From the NCBI RefSeq assembly GCF_003217325.1, contig NZ_QJTI01000023.1:1-64000 (forward strand): a DNA stretch of 64,000 nt, given 5' to 3'. This document shows positions 1-9,439 of this stretch, in pieces. The DNA is from Rhodopseudomonas faecalis (GTDB taxonomy: Bacteria > Pseudomonadota > Alphaproteobacteria > Rhizobiales > Xanthobacteraceae). A program made the translations under genes and the position numbers. The notes below the pieces were generated by a model, which worked only from the letters and a program-made list of their open reading frames with translations, ran no database searches and was not told the origin of the DNA. Every line of letters begins with the position of its first letter. The stretch's first letter is position 1.

Positions 1-44
1 ATGTAATTCCGTTCGATCGTCCGATCAAAGCTATTGTCACGCAT
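1..44 (-). CDS. 5' end of an unidentified gene running off the window
   Basis: On the minus strand an ATG at 44-42 opens a frame that stays open to the window edge and begins MRDNSFDRTIERNY. A strong Shine-Dalgarno (AGGGAGG, about 5 bases before the ATG) precedes it. Only 14 codons are visible, so no family can be named. It lies downstream of ilvC on the same strand, separated from it by the ilvC terminator, so it is probably its own transcription unit. The ribosome binding site is the main support. Confidence 0.45.
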   Translation of the reverse strand, partial: MRDNSFDRTIERNY

Positions 45-126
45 CGAAGCCTCCCTGAAGGGCGGATTCGATCACCGAATTGTTGAACATGCACAGCAAT
101 GACAGCGCGCGAAAAACAATGATCTC

Positions 127-165
127 AAATCAAAATCACAAAACGAGAAATCAAAATCACAAAAC
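127..165. repeat. Two tandem copies of an 18-bp A-rich repeat
   Basis: The sequence AAATCAAAATCACAAAAC occurs at 127-144 and exactly again at 148-165, a 21-base period. It is strikingly A-rich for this genome and lies just beyond the ilvC terminator. Function unknown; it may be slippage or part of the upstream region of the gene at 44. Confidence 0.7.
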
Positions 166-198
166 AAAAAAACGGGACCGCGTTGCCGCGATCCCGTT
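160..198 (-). terminator. Rho-independent terminator of the ilv operon
   Basis: Read on the minus strand after the ilvC stop, a stem AACGGGA(TC)GCG / CGC(GG)TCCCGTT is followed directly by a run of seven T's, then GTTTTG. This is a canonical intrinsic terminator about 85 bases after the ilvC stop, correctly oriented to end ilvB-ilvN-ilvC transcription. Confidence 0.85.
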
Positions 199-246
199 GG
201 CAGTTAGTATCAAACCAAGCGTTGCGGGCTCAAAGCGCGAGCCGCC

Positions 247-271
247 CTCTCCCCGCGCATCGCGGGGAGAG
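247..271. repeat. Palindromic element, family C
   Basis: A perfect 11-bp inverted repeat CTCTCCCCGCG / CGCGGGGAGAG around the loop CAT, 10 bases downstream of the ilvC stop. The same core recurs at 2284-2412, 23563-23694 and 58264-58391, with a variant at 7174-7343, so it is a dispersed REP-like family. There is no T-run, so it is not itself a classical terminator, although it could protect the ilv mRNA 3' end. Confidence 0.85.
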
Positions 272-280
272 TAACAACGC

Positions 281-1696
<1,416 letters not shown>

Positions 1697-2239
1697 TCAC
1701 ATGCCTTCGGGGCCGCGGCCGATCGCGGCGACGCCGGTGCGCACCACTTCGACCAGACCGAGCGGCCGCATCAGCTCGATGAACTGATTGATCTTGGCGG
1801 AATTGCCGGTGATCTCGAACACAAAGCTCTCGATGGTGGCGTCGATCACGCGGGCGCGGAACGCTTCCGCCAACCGCAGCGCCTCGACACGGTGCTCGCC
1901 GACGCCGCGCAGCTTGACCATCGCCAGTTCGCGCTCGATCGAACGGCCGGTCAGCGTCATGTCGACCACGCGATACACCGGCACCATGCGATCGAGCTGA
2001 TGCTTGATCTGCTGGATCACCATCGGCGTGCCGGTGGTGACGATGGTGACGCGCGACAAATGCTTTTGGCTTTCGGTCTCGGAGACCGTCAGGCTCTCGA
2101 TGTTGTAGCCGCGACCGGAGAACAGTCCGATCACCCGCGCCAACACGCCGGGCTCATTCTGCACCAGCACGGACAGGGTGTGGGTTTCGATCGGGTCTTT
2201 GCGGTCTTCAAGGAAATAGGCGGATGCGGGCTGATTCAT
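1697..2239 (-). CDS. ilvN: Acetolactate synthase small (regulatory) subunit
   Basis: Regulatory subunit of acetohydroxyacid synthase; it activates the large subunit and mediates valine feedback inhibition. The N-terminal ACT domain (THTLSVLVQNEPGVLARV onward, about residues 20-95) ends a typical 180-residue protein. I place the start at the ATG at 2239 (MNQPASAYFLEDRKDP), the usual family start. An in-frame GTG at 2275 would add 12 residues, and its only Shine-Dalgarno-like sequence (GAGAGGGAG) belongs to the family C palindrome. It follows ilvB on the same strand, with that palindromic element between them. Confidence 0.96.
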   Translation of the reverse strand: MNQPASAYFLEDRKDPIETHTLSVLVQNEPGVLARVIGLFSGRGYNIESLTVSETESQKHLSRVTIVTTGTPMVIQQIKHQLDRMVPVYRVVDMTLTGRSIERELAMVKLRGVGEHRVEALRLAEAFRARVIDATIESFVFEITGNSAKINQFIELMRPLGLVEVVRTGVAAIGRGPEGM

Positions 2240-2283
2240 GACGGCGTTCTCGTCTTCGAATGAATGATCGGGCACGGTGCGCT

Positions 2284-2412
2284 CCCTCTCCCCGCTTGCG
2301 GAGAGAGGGCTGGGCTGAGGGAGGTGCGGCCTCTCGGCGCGACGAAACGCCCCCTCACCCGGCTTACTCGCTTCGCTCGCCAGCCGACCTCTCCCCGCAT
2401 GCGGGGAGAGGT
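2284..2412. repeat. Composite palindromic element between ilvB and ilvN (family C pair)
   Basis: Two hairpins, 2284-2309 (CCCTCTCCCCGCTTGCGG...) and 2387-2412 (ACCTCTCCCCGCATGCGGGG...), flank a central part containing GCTGAGGGAGG and CCCCCTCACCC. The outer hairpins plus inner complementary arms form one large nested inverted repeat. The same architecture occurs inside uvrD (23563-23694). Being within the ilvB-ilvN mRNA, it could influence message stability or the subunit ratio; that is inference. Confidence 0.85.
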
Positions 2413-2431
2413 GACCAGCGCGTGTGGCTCA

Positions 2432-4210
2432 TCACACCAGCGCCTTGCCGCCGGCGAAGGCGGCTGCGGTCGCTTCGTCGGTGGCTTCCGCCGGCAGCAG
2501 CATTTCGTTATGCGCCTTGCCGGACGGGATCATCGGGAAGCAGTTTTCCAGCGCGGCGACGCGGCAGTCGAACAGCACCGGCTTCTTCACCTTGATCATT
2601 TCCATGATCGCGCCGTCGAGATCGCCGGGCTTGATCACCTGCATGCCAACCGCGCCATAGGCCTCGGCGAGCTTGACGAAGTCCGGCATCGCCTCGGTGT
2701 AGGAATGCGACAAGCGGTTGCCGTGCAGCAATTGCTGCCACTGGCGCACCATGCCCATGTAGTTGTTGTTCAGGATGAACACCTTGATCGGCAGTTCATA
2801 CTGCACCGCGGTCGCCAGTTCCTGCCCGGTCATCTGCACCGAGGCGTCGCCGGCGATATCAATCACCAGGCTGTTCGGATGGGCGACCTGCACGCCGACC
2901 GCCGCCGGCAGGCCGTAGCCCATGGTGCCGAGACCGCCCGAGGTCATCCAGCGCTTCGGCTCCTCAAAACCGTAGAACTGCGCCGCCCACATCTGATGCT
3001 GACCGACTTCGGTGGTGATGTAGGTGTCACGGCCACGGGTCGCCTCATACAGCCGCTGAATGGCGTATTGCGGCATGATCAGGTCGTGGTTCTGCTTGTA
3101 GGCCAGCGAATTGCGGCTGCGCCAGGTGCCGATCTGCTGCCACCAAGCTTTGGTGTCGGGCTTCTTGCCCTCGGCCTTGAACGCGGCGATCAGATCGCGC
3201 AGCACGTCAGCAACGTCGCCGATGATCGGCACATCGACCTTGATGTTCTTGTTGATCGACGACGGGTCGATATCGATGTGGATCTTCTTGGAGCCCGGCG
3301 AGAACGCATCGGTACGGCCGGTGATCCGGTCGTCGAAGCGCGCGCCGATGCACAGCATGACGTCGCAGCCATGCATGGTCATGTTGGACTCGTAGGTGCC
3401 GTGCATGCCGAGCATGCCGAGCCAGTTCTTGCCCGACGCCGGATAGGCACCGAGACCCATCAAAGTCGAGGTGATCGGGAAGTCGGTCAGCTCGACCAGC
3501 TCGCGCAGCAGCTTGCAGGCTTCATCGCCGGAATTGACCACGCCGCCGCCGGAATAGATCACCGGCTTCTTGGCGTGCGCCAGCAGCGACACCGCCTTGC
3601 GGATCTGCGCGGCGTCGCCCTTCAGCTTCGGCGCGTAGGAGACGTGCACGTCGGACTTGCGCGGCGGATGATAGGTGCCGGTGGCGAACTGCACGTCCTT
3701 CGGCACGTCGACCACCACCGGGCCGGGCCGGCCGCTGGTCGCGACATAAAACGCCTCATGCAGCACCTTGGGCAGGTCCTCGATGCGGCGCACCAGCCAG
3801 TTGTGCTTGGTGCACGGCCGGGTGATGCCAACCGTGTCGCATTCCTGGAAGGCGTCATTGCCGATCAGATGGGTCGGCACCTGGCCGGTGATGCACACCA
3901 GCGGGATCGAGTCCATCAGCGCGTCGGCGAGCGGGGTCACCATGTTGGTGGCGCCGGGACCGGAGGTCACCAGCACCACGCCCGGCTTGCCGGTCGAGCG
4001 GGCATAGCCCTCGGCGGCGTGGCCGGCGCCCTGTTCGTGCCGCACCAGAATGTGCTGGATGTCGGACTGCTGATAGAGCTCGTCATAGATTGGAAGTACC
4101 GAGCCGCCGGGATAGCCGAAAATGTGCTGGACGCCGTGGTCCTTCATGGCGCGCACGATCATGGCTGCGCCGGTCATCTGGTTGGCGTCGTGACTTTTGG
4201 TATCGCTCAT
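2432..4210 (-). CDS. ilvB: Acetolactate synthase large (catalytic) subunit
   Basis: Thiamine-diphosphate and FAD enzyme that condenses two pyruvates, or pyruvate with 2-ketobutyrate; first common step of branched-chain amino acid synthesis. The N-terminal domain has the catalytic-glutamate region LVRHEQGAGHAAEGYAR and SGPGATN. The C-terminal diphosphate-binding region reads GDASVQMTGQEL followed by LNNNYMGMVRQWQ. I use the ATG at 4210 (MSDTKSHD), which has GGAG nine bases upstream, giving 592 residues. The frame extends 14 codons further but lacks such a site. Expression is governed by the leader peptide and terminator just upstream. Confidence 0.97.
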   Translation of the reverse strand: MSDTKSHDANQMTGAAMIVRAMKDHGVQHIFGYPGGSVLPIYDELYQQSDIQHILVRHEQGAGHAAEGYARSTGKPGVVLVTSGPGATNMVTPLADALMDSIPLVCITGQVPTHLIGNDAFQECDTVGITRPCTKHNWLVRRIEDLPKVLHEAFYVATSGRPGPVVVDVPKDVQFATGTYHPPRKSDVHVSYAPKLKGDAAQIRKAVSLLAHAKKPVIYSGGGVVNSGDEACKLLRELVELTDFPITSTLMGLGAYPASGKNWLGMLGMHGTYESNMTMHGCDVMLCIGARFDDRITGRTDAFSPGSKKIHIDIDPSSINKNIKVDVPIIGDVADVLRDLIAAFKAEGKKPDTKAWWQQIGTWRSRNSLAYKQNHDLIMPQYAIQRLYEATRGRDTYITTEVGQHQMWAAQFYGFEEPKRWMTSGGLGTMGYGLPAAVGVQVAHPNSLVIDIAGDASVQMTGQELATAVQYELPIKVFILNNNYMGMVRQWQQLLHGNRLSHSYTEAMPDFVKLAEAYGAVGMQVIKPGDLDGAIMEMIKVKKPVLFDCRVAALENCFPMIPSGKAHNEMLLPAEATDEATAAAFAGGKALV

Positions 4211-4258
4211 GGCTGGCTCCGGGTGCGCCCTGCAGGCGCGGGTCTGTGACACTCAGCA

Positions 4259-4284
4259 ATAAAAAAAGGGCCCCCTGAGGCCCC
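4259..4284 (-). terminator. Attenuator terminator upstream of ilvB
   Basis: On the minus strand a G+C-rich hairpin (GGGGCC-TCAG-GGGGCCC; plus-strand 4268-4284) is followed immediately by TTTTTTTATT (4258-4267). It lies between the leader peptide and the ilvB start. A transcript that ends here never reaches ilvB. The preceding leader segment can form competing hairpins, so this is an attenuator rather than an operon-end terminator. Confidence 0.88.
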
Positions 4285-4290
4285 GCACGC

Positions 4291-4337
4291 ACCGCCTATC
4301 CTGGATGGCATCAGCTATCCAAGGCGGTGCGCCTGAC
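4291..4337 (-). promoter_or_regulatory. Leader pause hairpin (attenuator arms 1 and 2)
   Basis: Within the ilvB leader RNA, CGCACCGCC followed by TTGGAT (end of the leader peptide coding region) pairs with ATCCAGGATAGGCGGTGCG downstream. The nine-base arms CGCACCGCC / GGCGGTGCG are perfectly complementary and TTGGAT/ATCCA adds to the stem. Arm 2 adjoins the GC-rich terminator arm, as required for alternative pairing. Which pairings compete is inferred from sequence only. Confidence 0.7.
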
Positions 4338-4370
4338 TACGACGATAAGCTTGGTAACAAAATTGCGCAT
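4311..4370 (-). CDS. ilvB leader peptide (attenuation peptide)
   Basis: A 19-codon ORF encodes MRNFVTKLIVVVRRTALDS and stops with TGA at 4313-4311. Seven of nineteen codons specify Val, Leu or Ile, including the run Leu-Ile-Val-Val-Val. It lies about 27 bases after the predicted transcription start and just before a pause hairpin and a terminator. This is the classical arrangement in which ribosome stalling at scarce branched-chain aminoacyl-tRNAs prevents terminator formation. No strong Shine-Dalgarno is visible. Confidence 0.85.
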   Translation of the reverse strand: MRNFVTKLIVVVRRTALDS

Positions 4371-4403
4371 CGGGCAGCTCAGGCTTCTCAAAGGTTGCGC
4401 GGG

Positions 4404-4431
4404 ACCATACCGGCGCAAGCCGGAATGTCAA
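4404..4431 (-). promoter_or_regulatory. Sigma-70-type promoter of the ilv operon
   Basis: On the minus strand a perfect -35 TTGACA (4431-4426) and a -10 TATGGT (4409-4404) are 16 bases apart. The spacer contains the inverted repeat CCGGC-TTGC-GCCGG. Transcription would start near 4397, about 27 bases before the leader peptide ATG. Downstream logic (leader, terminator, ilvB) supports the assignment. Confidence 0.7.
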
Positions 4432-4596
4432 GGCGGGGAAGACACCTTCGTATCCAACCTTAGCTGGAATTGTTCACGCTTTCGAGCGCCAAAAAAGCGC
4501 AGGCGGCAATGGCCTCGCCCATCATTTCGGCAACGCTTGTTGGCTGTGGGACCGGCAGTTTGGGGCTATGACGGCGGACGTGCGGTTCCGCGCGTT

Positions 4597-5535
4597 TCAG
4601 GCGCCCCGCAGCGACGCGGCCAGCAGCTCCTCCGCCTCCTGCGGCGTAACCCAGGCAAATTCCGGCAATTGGTGCCGGAACCAGGTGAACTGCCGCTTGG
4701 CATAATGCCGGGTGTCGGCGCAGCCGATCGCGGCGGCTTCCGAAAGCGACAATTCGCCGTCGAGATGGCGAATCAACGCCGGCACGCCATGGGCTTTCAT
4801 GGCCGGTAGCAGCGGATCGAGCCGGCGGGCGCGCAGCGCCGCCACCTCATCGAGCGCGCCGGCCTCCAGCATCGCCGCAAAGCGCGCGTCGATTCGCGCA
4901 TACAGCGCGCTGCGCTCCGGCGCCAGAAACAGCGCGGCCCCGACCTCGTGCACCGGCAACAGCGGCGGCAACGCTTCGCCATGCCAGGCGGCAAGCGGTT
5001 TTCCAGTGCCTTCCAGCACTTCCAGCGCCCGTGCCACCCGCACCCGATCGGCGACATTGAGCCGCGCCGCGCCTTCCGGATCGCGGCGCGCCAGCTCGGC
5101 ATGGAGCGCGGCGACGCCGTCCTGCTCGAGCCGCTGCCGCACCGCCTCGCGGATTTCCGGCGCAATCGGCGGCACGGCGGCAAGACCGCGCGTCAACGCC
5201 TTAAAATATAGCCCCGTGCCACCGATGAAGATCGGCCGGCGGCGCTGCGCGCGCGCCTCGGCGAGCGCGGCGGCGGCCGCATCCAGCCAGGCGCCGGCGG
5301 AAAAATTCTGCGCGGCATCGACGGTGCCATAGAGCCGATGCGGCGCCCGCGCCTCCTCTTCCTTGCTCGGACGTGCAGTCAACACGCGCAAATCGCGGTA
5401 AACCTGCATCGAATCGGTGTTGATGATGACACCGCCCTCTGTCTCGGCCAGCCGCAAGGCCAAGGCCGACTTGCCGCTGGCGGTTGGCCCTGCGATAAGC
5501 ACGGCCTTCGCCTGCTCTAGACTGGCCCCGCTCAT
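4597..5535 (-). CDS. miaA: tRNA dimethylallyltransferase
   Basis: Transfers a dimethylallyl group to N6 of A37 in tRNAs that read codons starting with U. The P-loop GPTASGKS lies at residues 16-23, the substrate motif [11 protein letters not shown] near 36-46, and [12 protein letters not shown] follows. Length from the ATG at 5535 is 312, normal for the family. An alternative ATG at 5556 adds seven residues. The start codon overlaps that of the divergent serB (CATG at 5533-5536). The open frame continues about 490 bases upstream, but that part is antisense to serB and has no family similarity. Confidence 0.96.
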   Translation of the reverse strand: MSGASLEQAKAVLIAGPTASGKSALALRLAETEGGVIINTDSMQVYRDLRVLTARPSKEEEARAPHRLYGTVDAAQNFSAGAWLDAAAAALAEARAQRRRPIFIGGTGLYFKALTRGLAAVPPIAPEIREAVRQRLEQDGVAALHAELARRDPEGAARLNVADRVRVARALEVLEGTGKPLAAWHGEALPPLLPVHEVGAALFLAPERSALYARIDARFAAMLEAGALDEVAALRARRLDPLLPAMKAHGVPALIRHLDGELSLSEAAAIGCADTRHYAKRQFTWFRHQLPEFAWVTPQEAEELLAASLRGA

Positions 5536-6427
5536 GTCGCTCGTCGCCACGCTCATCTGCAATCCGACCCAACCCGCTCTCGATAGCACCGTGCTGGATG
5601 CCGCCCGCACCGTGCTGCCCGAGCCGCACCACATCACCTGGCTCAATCCCGGCATTGCCGCGGATATCGCCTTCACCTCGACCGAGGACATCGCCCCGCT
5701 CGCCGAGCGGCTGCGCGGCGCGCTCGGCGGCCTGCCGATCGACGTGGTGGTGCAGCCGCAGACCGCGCGGCGCAAGAAGCTTTTTCTCGCCGACATGGAT
5801 TCCACCATGATCGGCCAGGAATGCATCGACGAACTCGCCGATCTGGTCGGCCTGAAATCCCATGTCGCGGCGATCACCGAACGGGCGATGCAGGGCGAGA
5901 TCGCCTTTGAACCGGCGCTGCGCGAACGGGTGGCGCTGCTCAAGGGGCTGTCGGCCAGCGTGATCGACGAGGTGCTGAAAAAGCGCATCACGCTGACGCC
6001 GGGCGGCCGCAAGCTGGTGCAGACCATGCGCGCCCACGGCGCCTATACCTGCCTGGTGTCAGGCGGCTTCACCCAGTTCACCCGCGCGATCGCCGCGCAG
6101 CTCGGTTTCGAAGAAAACCGCGCCAACGAACTCGGCGTCGAGAACGGCAAGCTCACCGGCACGGTCGAGGAGCCGATTCTGGGCCGCGACGCCAAGCTCG
6201 CGGCATTGCTCGAGCTGCGCGAAGCCTACGATCTCGACGGCATCGACACGCTGGCGATCGGCGACGGCGCCAATGATCTCGGCATGATTCAGGCCGCGGG
6301 TCTCGGCATCGCCTATCACGCCAAGCCGGCGGTGGCCGCCGCGGCCCATGCGCGCATCGACCATGGCGATCTGACCGCGCTGCTCTATGCCCAGGGTTAT
6401 AAGCGCTCGGAATTCGTGACCGAGTAA
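5534..6427 (+). CDS. serB: Phosphoserine phosphatase
   Basis: HAD-family enzyme that hydrolyses O-phosphoserine to serine, the last step of serine synthesis. The catalytic DxDST motif is [11 protein letters not shown] with nucleophile D87 and D89; the Mg-binding motif [12 protein letters not shown] lies near the C terminus. The N-terminal ~80 residues form the ACT-like extension common to long SerB proteins. I chose ATG 5534 ([11 protein letters not shown]), a start typical of related species, although upstream sequence has no clear Shine-Dalgarno. The 3' end overlaps the convergent gene at 6397 by 31 bases. Confidence 0.96.
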   Translation: MSLVATLICNPTQPALDSTVLDAARTVLPEPHHITWLNPGIAADIAFTSTEDIAPLAERLRGALGGLPIDVVVQPQTARRKKLFLADMDSTMIGQECIDELADLVGLKSHVAAITERAMQGEIAFEPALRERVALLKGLSASVIDEVLKKRITLTPGGRKLVQTMRAHGAYTCLVSGGFTQFTRAIAAQLGFEENRANELGVENGKLTGTVEEPILGRDAKLAALLELREAYDLDGIDTLAIGDGANDLGMIQAAGLGIAYHAKPAVAAAAHARIDHGDLTALLYAQGYKRSEFVTE

Positions 6428-6978
6428 CCGGGCGCTTCCAACAGTTCACGCCGATAATGCTCGCGCAGTTCGGCGAGCTCGACCCCGGCTGCGGTCATCA
6501 CCGCGGTGACATGCAGCGCAAACGCCTCCGGCGCCGAAAACACCCCGGCCCGTGAGATCTGCGCGCGCAGCCGCGTCGCCAGTTCGCCCTCGCCGCGCAG
6601 TTCGGCGCCGGTCAGCATGGCGATGGTGGTGCGCAGCGGCGCGAGCGGCGCCACCACCGCCCCGAACGGCCGATTGCTGCGCCTCAGCGCGCTGCGCATC
6701 GTTTCCGGCAGCCGTTTTGGCAGATACCAGTTCTCCGCCTCCGACATCACCAGATCGCCCCATTGCAGCCGCACGCGGCGGCAGAACAGCACGTCGTCGG
6801 GCAACAGGTTCAGCGCGCCGTCATAATGGCGCGGGTCGGCGGGGCCATCCTGCAGCACGGTGGCCGACAAAGTCTCGGCCCGGCCGGGGTAGCGCACCCG
6901 GCACCAGCTCACCAGCGCCGCGGTCGCCGTGGCGTGTTGCTGCAGACAATTTTGAAATTCAACGACGCTCACCACCAC
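6397..6978 (-). CDS. Hypothetical protein, possible chorismate lyase/UbiC-like fold
   Basis: 193 codons starting with GTG (MVVSVVEFQNCLQQ). The central region (DDVLFCRRVRLQWGDLVMSEAENWYLPKRLPETM...PFGAVV) resembles chorismate pyruvate-lyase/UTRA-type proteins in which NWY-P-RL and PFG segments recur; I am not certain of the family. No signal peptide or membrane segment. Its C-terminal ten codons overlap the serB 3' end in antisense. Base composition matches the neighbours. If UbiC-like it could release 4-hydroxybenzoate from chorismate, but the catalytic residues have not been verified. Confidence 0.75.
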   Translation of the reverse strand: MVVSVVEFQNCLQQHATATAALVSWCRVRYPGRAETLSATVLQDGPADPRHYDGALNLLPDDVLFCRRVRLQWGDLVMSEAENWYLPKRLPETMRSALRRSNRPFGAVVAPLAPLRTTIAMLTGAELRGEGELATRLRAQISRAGVFSAPEAFALHVTAVMTAAGVELAELREHYRRELLEAPGYSVTNSERL

Positions 6979-7470
6979 TCACCCGTCTCGGCCCACCGCC
7001 AACCGGGCGCGGGCTGCTTTGCGGTGAAGCTATGGTCCCGTGCCGGCGATTTGGCCATAGATCGATATAGCAAGAACCACGGCCGACGGGCAGCTGCGGG
7101 CGCGCATGCGGGTCTGATGGTATCGGGAGCAGGTTTTAGGAGCTGGTTCAGGGGACGTCGGCACCAGCGATCTCCCTCCCCCTTGCGGGGAGGGTCGGCC
7201 GAGCGCAGCGGAGGCCGGGGTGGGGGCCAACGCGGTTGGCGTTGCTGTGGTTGAGAAGCCGCAGCAACGGGGGCGCGGCCTGCCCCACCCGGCCCGTCGT
7301 TCGCTGCGCTCACGACGCGCCACCCTCCCCGCAAGGGGGAGGGAAAGAGCCGCGCGGCAATGCCATGGCAAGAGTGACGGGTCGCGCCCAAAGCGGGTGC
7401 AGAACGAACTGCACCCTGCTCTGCTATTTGCGCACGTCCGGCGACAGCACCAGCCGGGCTGACGCCCGCC
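6979..7470. other. Gap with a palindromic element, no gene
   Basis: 492 bases between the UbiC-like gene and degP. The centre (7174-7343) is a composite palindrome described separately. Overlapping frames on both strands are composed of repeat-derived Pro/Arg/Gly-rich sequence and show no family signature. I see no promoter or RNA gene. Confidence 0.6.
7174..7343. repeat. Composite palindromic element, family C variant
   Basis: Outer hairpins CCCTCCCCCTTGCGGGGAGGG (7174-7194) and CCCTCCCCGCAAGGGGGAGGG (7323-7343) flank inner complementary segments (GGCCGGGGTGGGG and CCCCACCCGGCC). It has the same nested plan as the elements at 2284 and 23563 but a CCCTCCCC core instead of CTCTCCCC. Confidence 0.85.
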
Positions 7471-8952
7471 CTACTGCACGCTGACCGGGACGAAGCGCAG
7501 TTCGCCGGCGCCGTTCGAAACCAGCAGCAGCGCCGATTTCTTGCCGTCCTTCTTGATCTGCTCGATGCGCTTCTTGATGTCGGCGGCGCTGCCGACCGGC
7601 TCCTGCGCCACCTCGACCACCACGTCGCCAGCCGCAAGCCGCTTCTCGGCGGCGTCGGAATCGGCGTCGACGCCGGTGATCAGCACGCCCTTCACGGCCT
7701 CCTTGATCTTGTATTTGGCGCGCAGTTCCTTGCTGAGCGGCGCCAGATCCAGGCCAAGCACCTTTTGCGTCACCGGCTTGTCGGTTTCGGGCTGGGTCTT
7801 GGCCGAGGCCGGCTGCGGCTTGTCGGTGTCGTCGAGCTTGCCGAGCGTGACCTGCTTGGTCTCTTCCTTGCCCTTGCGGATGATCACCACATCGACCTGC
7901 TTGCCGACCGCGGTGTCGGCGACCACGCGCGACAGATCCTTCGGTTCCTTGATGTCCTTGCCGTCGAAGCGGATCACCACATCGCCCGGCTCGATGCCGG
8001 CCGGCTTGGCCGGACCCTTGTCCTCGACGCCCGCGACCAGCGCGCCGCGCGCCGGCTTGATGTTCAGGCTCTCGGCAATCTCGTCGGTGACCTGCTGGAT
8101 GCGCACGCCCAGCCAGCCGCGGCGCAGCTCACCGAACTGGCGCAACTGATCGACCACGCCGACCACGGTTTTGGACGGCACGGCAAAGCCGATGCCGATC
8201 GAACCGCCGGACGGCGAGATGATCAGCGTGTTGACGCCCACCACTTCGCCATTGAGGTTGAACAGCGGACCGCCGGAATTGCCGCGATTGATGGCGGCGT
8301 CGGTCTGGATGTAGCTGTCATAGGGGCCGGAATTGATGTCGCGGTTGCGCGCCGACACGATGCCGGCGGTGACGGTGCCGCCGAGCGAGAACGGGTTGCC
8401 GATCGCGACCACCCATTCGCCGAGCCGCAGCTTGTCGCTGTCGCCGAATTTCACCGACACCAATTGCTTGCTGGCCGGCGGTTTGAACTTCAGCACCGCC
8501 AGATCGGTCTTCTTGTCGACGCCGACCAGCTCCGCTTTGATCTTGGTGCCGTCGTTCATGATGATGTTGATCTCATCGGCGTCGGCAATGACGTGATTAT
8601 TGGTCACCGCGACGCCCGACGGATCGACGATGAAGCCGGAGCCGAGCGAATTGGTTTTGCGCGGGCCGGTGCCCTTGTCGCCACGCCGGTTCTTGAAGAA
8701 GTCCTCAAAAAACTCCTCGAACGGCGAGCCGGGCGGCAATTGCGGCGTGGCGCCTTTGTTGTCACCGCCGCTCTTGTCGACGGTTTGGGTGGTGGAGATG
8801 TTGACCACCGCGTCGATCACCTTTTCGGCGACGTCGGCGATCCCTTCCGGACCGCGCGCAGCAGCAGGTGCGGCGATGAGCGCGCAGGCCACGGCAAGGC
8901 AGGCCGTCAGCTTGAGGCGCGGGCGGCGGGAGGCTCGGATCGCGGCGGGCAT
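7471..8952 (-). CDS. degP: Periplasmic serine protease/chaperone DegP/HtrA type
   Basis: Do-type protease that degrades or refolds damaged envelope proteins. A signal peptide covers about residues 1-32 (cleavage near APAAARG). The trypsin-like domain shows the full triad: H120 (TNNHVIAD), D150 (KKTDLAVLKF) and S226 (GNSGGPLFN). Two PDZ domains follow (about 265-360 and 400-493; GWLGVRIQ and GVLITGVDADSDA). The ATG at 8952 is preceded by AGGAGACC. It lies downstream of hflK-hflC-DUF2065 on the same strand, a common alphaproteobacterial grouping of quality-control genes. Confidence 0.96.
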   Translation of the reverse strand: MPAAIRASRRPRLKLTACLAVACALIAAPAAARGPEGIADVAEKVIDAVVNISTTQTVDKSGGDNKGATPQLPPGSPFEEFFEDFFKNRRGDKGTGPRKTNSLGSGFIVDPSGVAVTNNHVIADADEINIIMNDGTKIKAELVGVDKKTDLAVLKFKPPASKQLVSVKFGDSDKLRLGEWVVAIGNPFSLGGTVTAGIVSARNRDINSGPYDSYIQTDAAINRGNSGGPLFNLNGEVVGVNTLIISPSGGSIGIGFAVPSKTVVGVVDQLRQFGELRRGWLGVRIQQVTDEIAESLNIKPARGALVAGVEDKGPAKPAGIEPGDVVIRFDGKDIKEPKDLSRVVADTAVGKQVDVVIIRKGKEETKQVTLGKLDDTDKPQPASAKTQPETDKPVTQKVLGLDLAPLSKELRAKYKIKEAVKGVLITGVDADSDAAEKRLAAGDVVVEVAQEPVGSAADIKKRIEQIKKDGKKSALLLVSNGAGELRFVPVSVQ

Positions 8953-9176
8953 GTGCAGGGGTCTCCTGGAATCGGGGCGAACAACACGTTAGCCTGCGGC
9001 CGCTCCGGCAGCCAAGCGCGGCCGCAACCTTATCCCATCCGGCGCGGCCCTGCCGGGCAAAAGCGTGCAATTTCGCTCACGATGACGTGGAGGGTCGGGA
9101 TTGGCATAGTTTTGCGATTGGCATGATGGCCGTCACGCCGACCGTATTCATGGCCGGACTCATGGCCGGCGCCTGA

Positions 9177-9377
9177 TCAATGGCGCACCATCCAGATCAG
9201 CATCAGCCCGCCAAGCGCCGAAATCACCCCGGCGATGCGCAGCAGACGGTCGGGCGCCGCCAGCGTGCTTTCCATGGCCCGGCGCATCCAGGACGGGCTG
9301 GCCAGGAACAACAAGCCTTCCAGAAAAAACGCCACCCCGACGCCGATCAGCAAGTCGGTGAACGCGAATGACGTCAT
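9177..9377 (-). CDS. DUF2065 small membrane protein
   Basis: 66 residues with two hydrophobic segments (about 7-25 and 45-64) separated by a basic loop (SWMRRAMESTLAAPDRLLR). Length, topology and the central P-W-R pattern match the DUF2065/YjeT family. Members often sit next to hflC, as here. The molecular role is unknown; the context suggests an accessory of the HflKC/FtsH membrane complex. Confidence 0.88.
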   Translation of the reverse strand: MTSFAFTDLLIGVGVAFFLEGLLFLASPSWMRRAMESTLAAPDRLLRIAGVISALGGLMLIWMVRH

Positions 9378-9439
9378 CCGCCCCTGGTCCTTAGCTGGAC
9401 GGCCTCGGGCCGATGTCGAGAGACCGCAATCACATTGAC

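Noticed and set aside
80-274. 64-codon plus-strand frame
   Set aside because: Runs through the ilvC terminator and a palindromic repeat; composition comes from the A-rich repeat and there is no ribosome site.
7220-7462. Plus-strand small frames in the degP downstream gap
   Set aside because: Composed of translated palindrome sequence; no coding signal.
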